NCBI GenBank assembly: GCA_036381615.1 | Contig: DASVCL010000037.1 | Span: forward strand, 1-53,330 | From: CALANV01 sp036381615 | GTDB taxonomy: Bacteria > Pseudomonadota > Alphaproteobacteria > CACIAM-22H2 | Length of the DNA: 53,330 bases | Direction: 5' to 3' | Part shown: positions 53,286 to 53,330 of the stretch, piece after piece | Numbering within the stretch: position 1 is the first letter of the stretch | Layout of the letters: every line of letters starts with the position of its first letter | Made by a program: the position numbers and the translations under genes | Notes under the pieces: generated by a model | What the model saw: the letters and a program-made list of their open reading frames with translations, nothing else | What the model was told of the DNA's origin: nothing | The model's database searches: none

Positions 53286-53330
53286 GATCGGCGGCGCATC
53301 CTCTCGATCACATTTTCCGGTTCGGCGCCC

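Overview
The window reads as a GC-rich alphaproteobacterial chromosome segment, probably Rhodospirillales or a close relative. The supporting signs are a PopZ (DUF2497) gene, a GTTC-N7-GTTC LexA box upstream of uvrA, an EcfG-type GGAAC-N16-CGTT promoter, HisKA_2-type histidine kinases, TrmFO, hopanoid-type squalene genes hpnCDE, and a long housekeeping block (dgt-argS-SPOR-nagZ-M50-scpA-scpB ... tatABC-serS-surE-pcm-nlpD) that I know from this class. The taxonomic call is inference from gene content only. I saw no insertion sequence, prophage, integrase or CRISPR array.

Region by region: 1-3995 is a signalling island with a HisKA_2 kinase (cut at the left edge), a convergent single-domain response regulator overlapping its 3' end, and a second, membrane-bound HisKA_2 kinase. 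3996-5534 holds a long leader, a small unknown gene, tRNA-Asn and tRNA-Cys on the minus strand, and regulatory DNA. 5535-13562 runs on the plus strand: Pcm-like methyltransferase, rhodanese, TolC, PopZ, ValS, a cytidine-deaminase-like enzyme and IlvD. 13588-19307 is on the minus strand: MFS transporter, type II NADH dehydrogenase with an upstream pentapeptide-repeat protein, then erpA-xthA-GFA. 19487-35522 is on the plus strand: dgt, argS, SPOR protein, nagZ, M50 protease, scpA, scpB, an iron-type ABC permease and ATPase preceded by a Fur-like palindrome, tatABC, serS, surE, pcm, and an NlpD-like LysM/M23 lipoprotein. A DUF815 ATPase (minus) faces away from yajC-secD-secF-Mth938 (plus). 40186-43828 is a minus-strand insert (PuuD-like membrane protein and hpnCDE). 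It lies between Mth938 and a squalene-synthase-like pseudoenzyme, homologues of the complex I assembly factors NDUFAF3 and NDUFAF6. A cytochrome P450, trmFO (minus), a Sel1-repeat protein with an unknown 402-residue partner, a small exported protein and uvrA (minus) complete the window.

Functional themes are protein export (Tat, SecDF-YajC), chromosome segregation and polarity (ScpAB, PopZ), cell-wall recycling and remodelling (NagZ, SPOR, NlpD-like), tRNA charging and modification, Fe-S and iron handling, and DNA repair under SOS control. The points most worth a second look are: a YajC fused to a J-like domain that lacks HPD; an apparently leaderless EcfG-type promoter on the response regulator between two kinases; a Fur-box-controlled iron permease pair without a binding protein inside the scp-tat block; the paired NDUFAF3-like and NDUFAF6-like genes split by hopanoid genes; and the unknown 402-residue protein.
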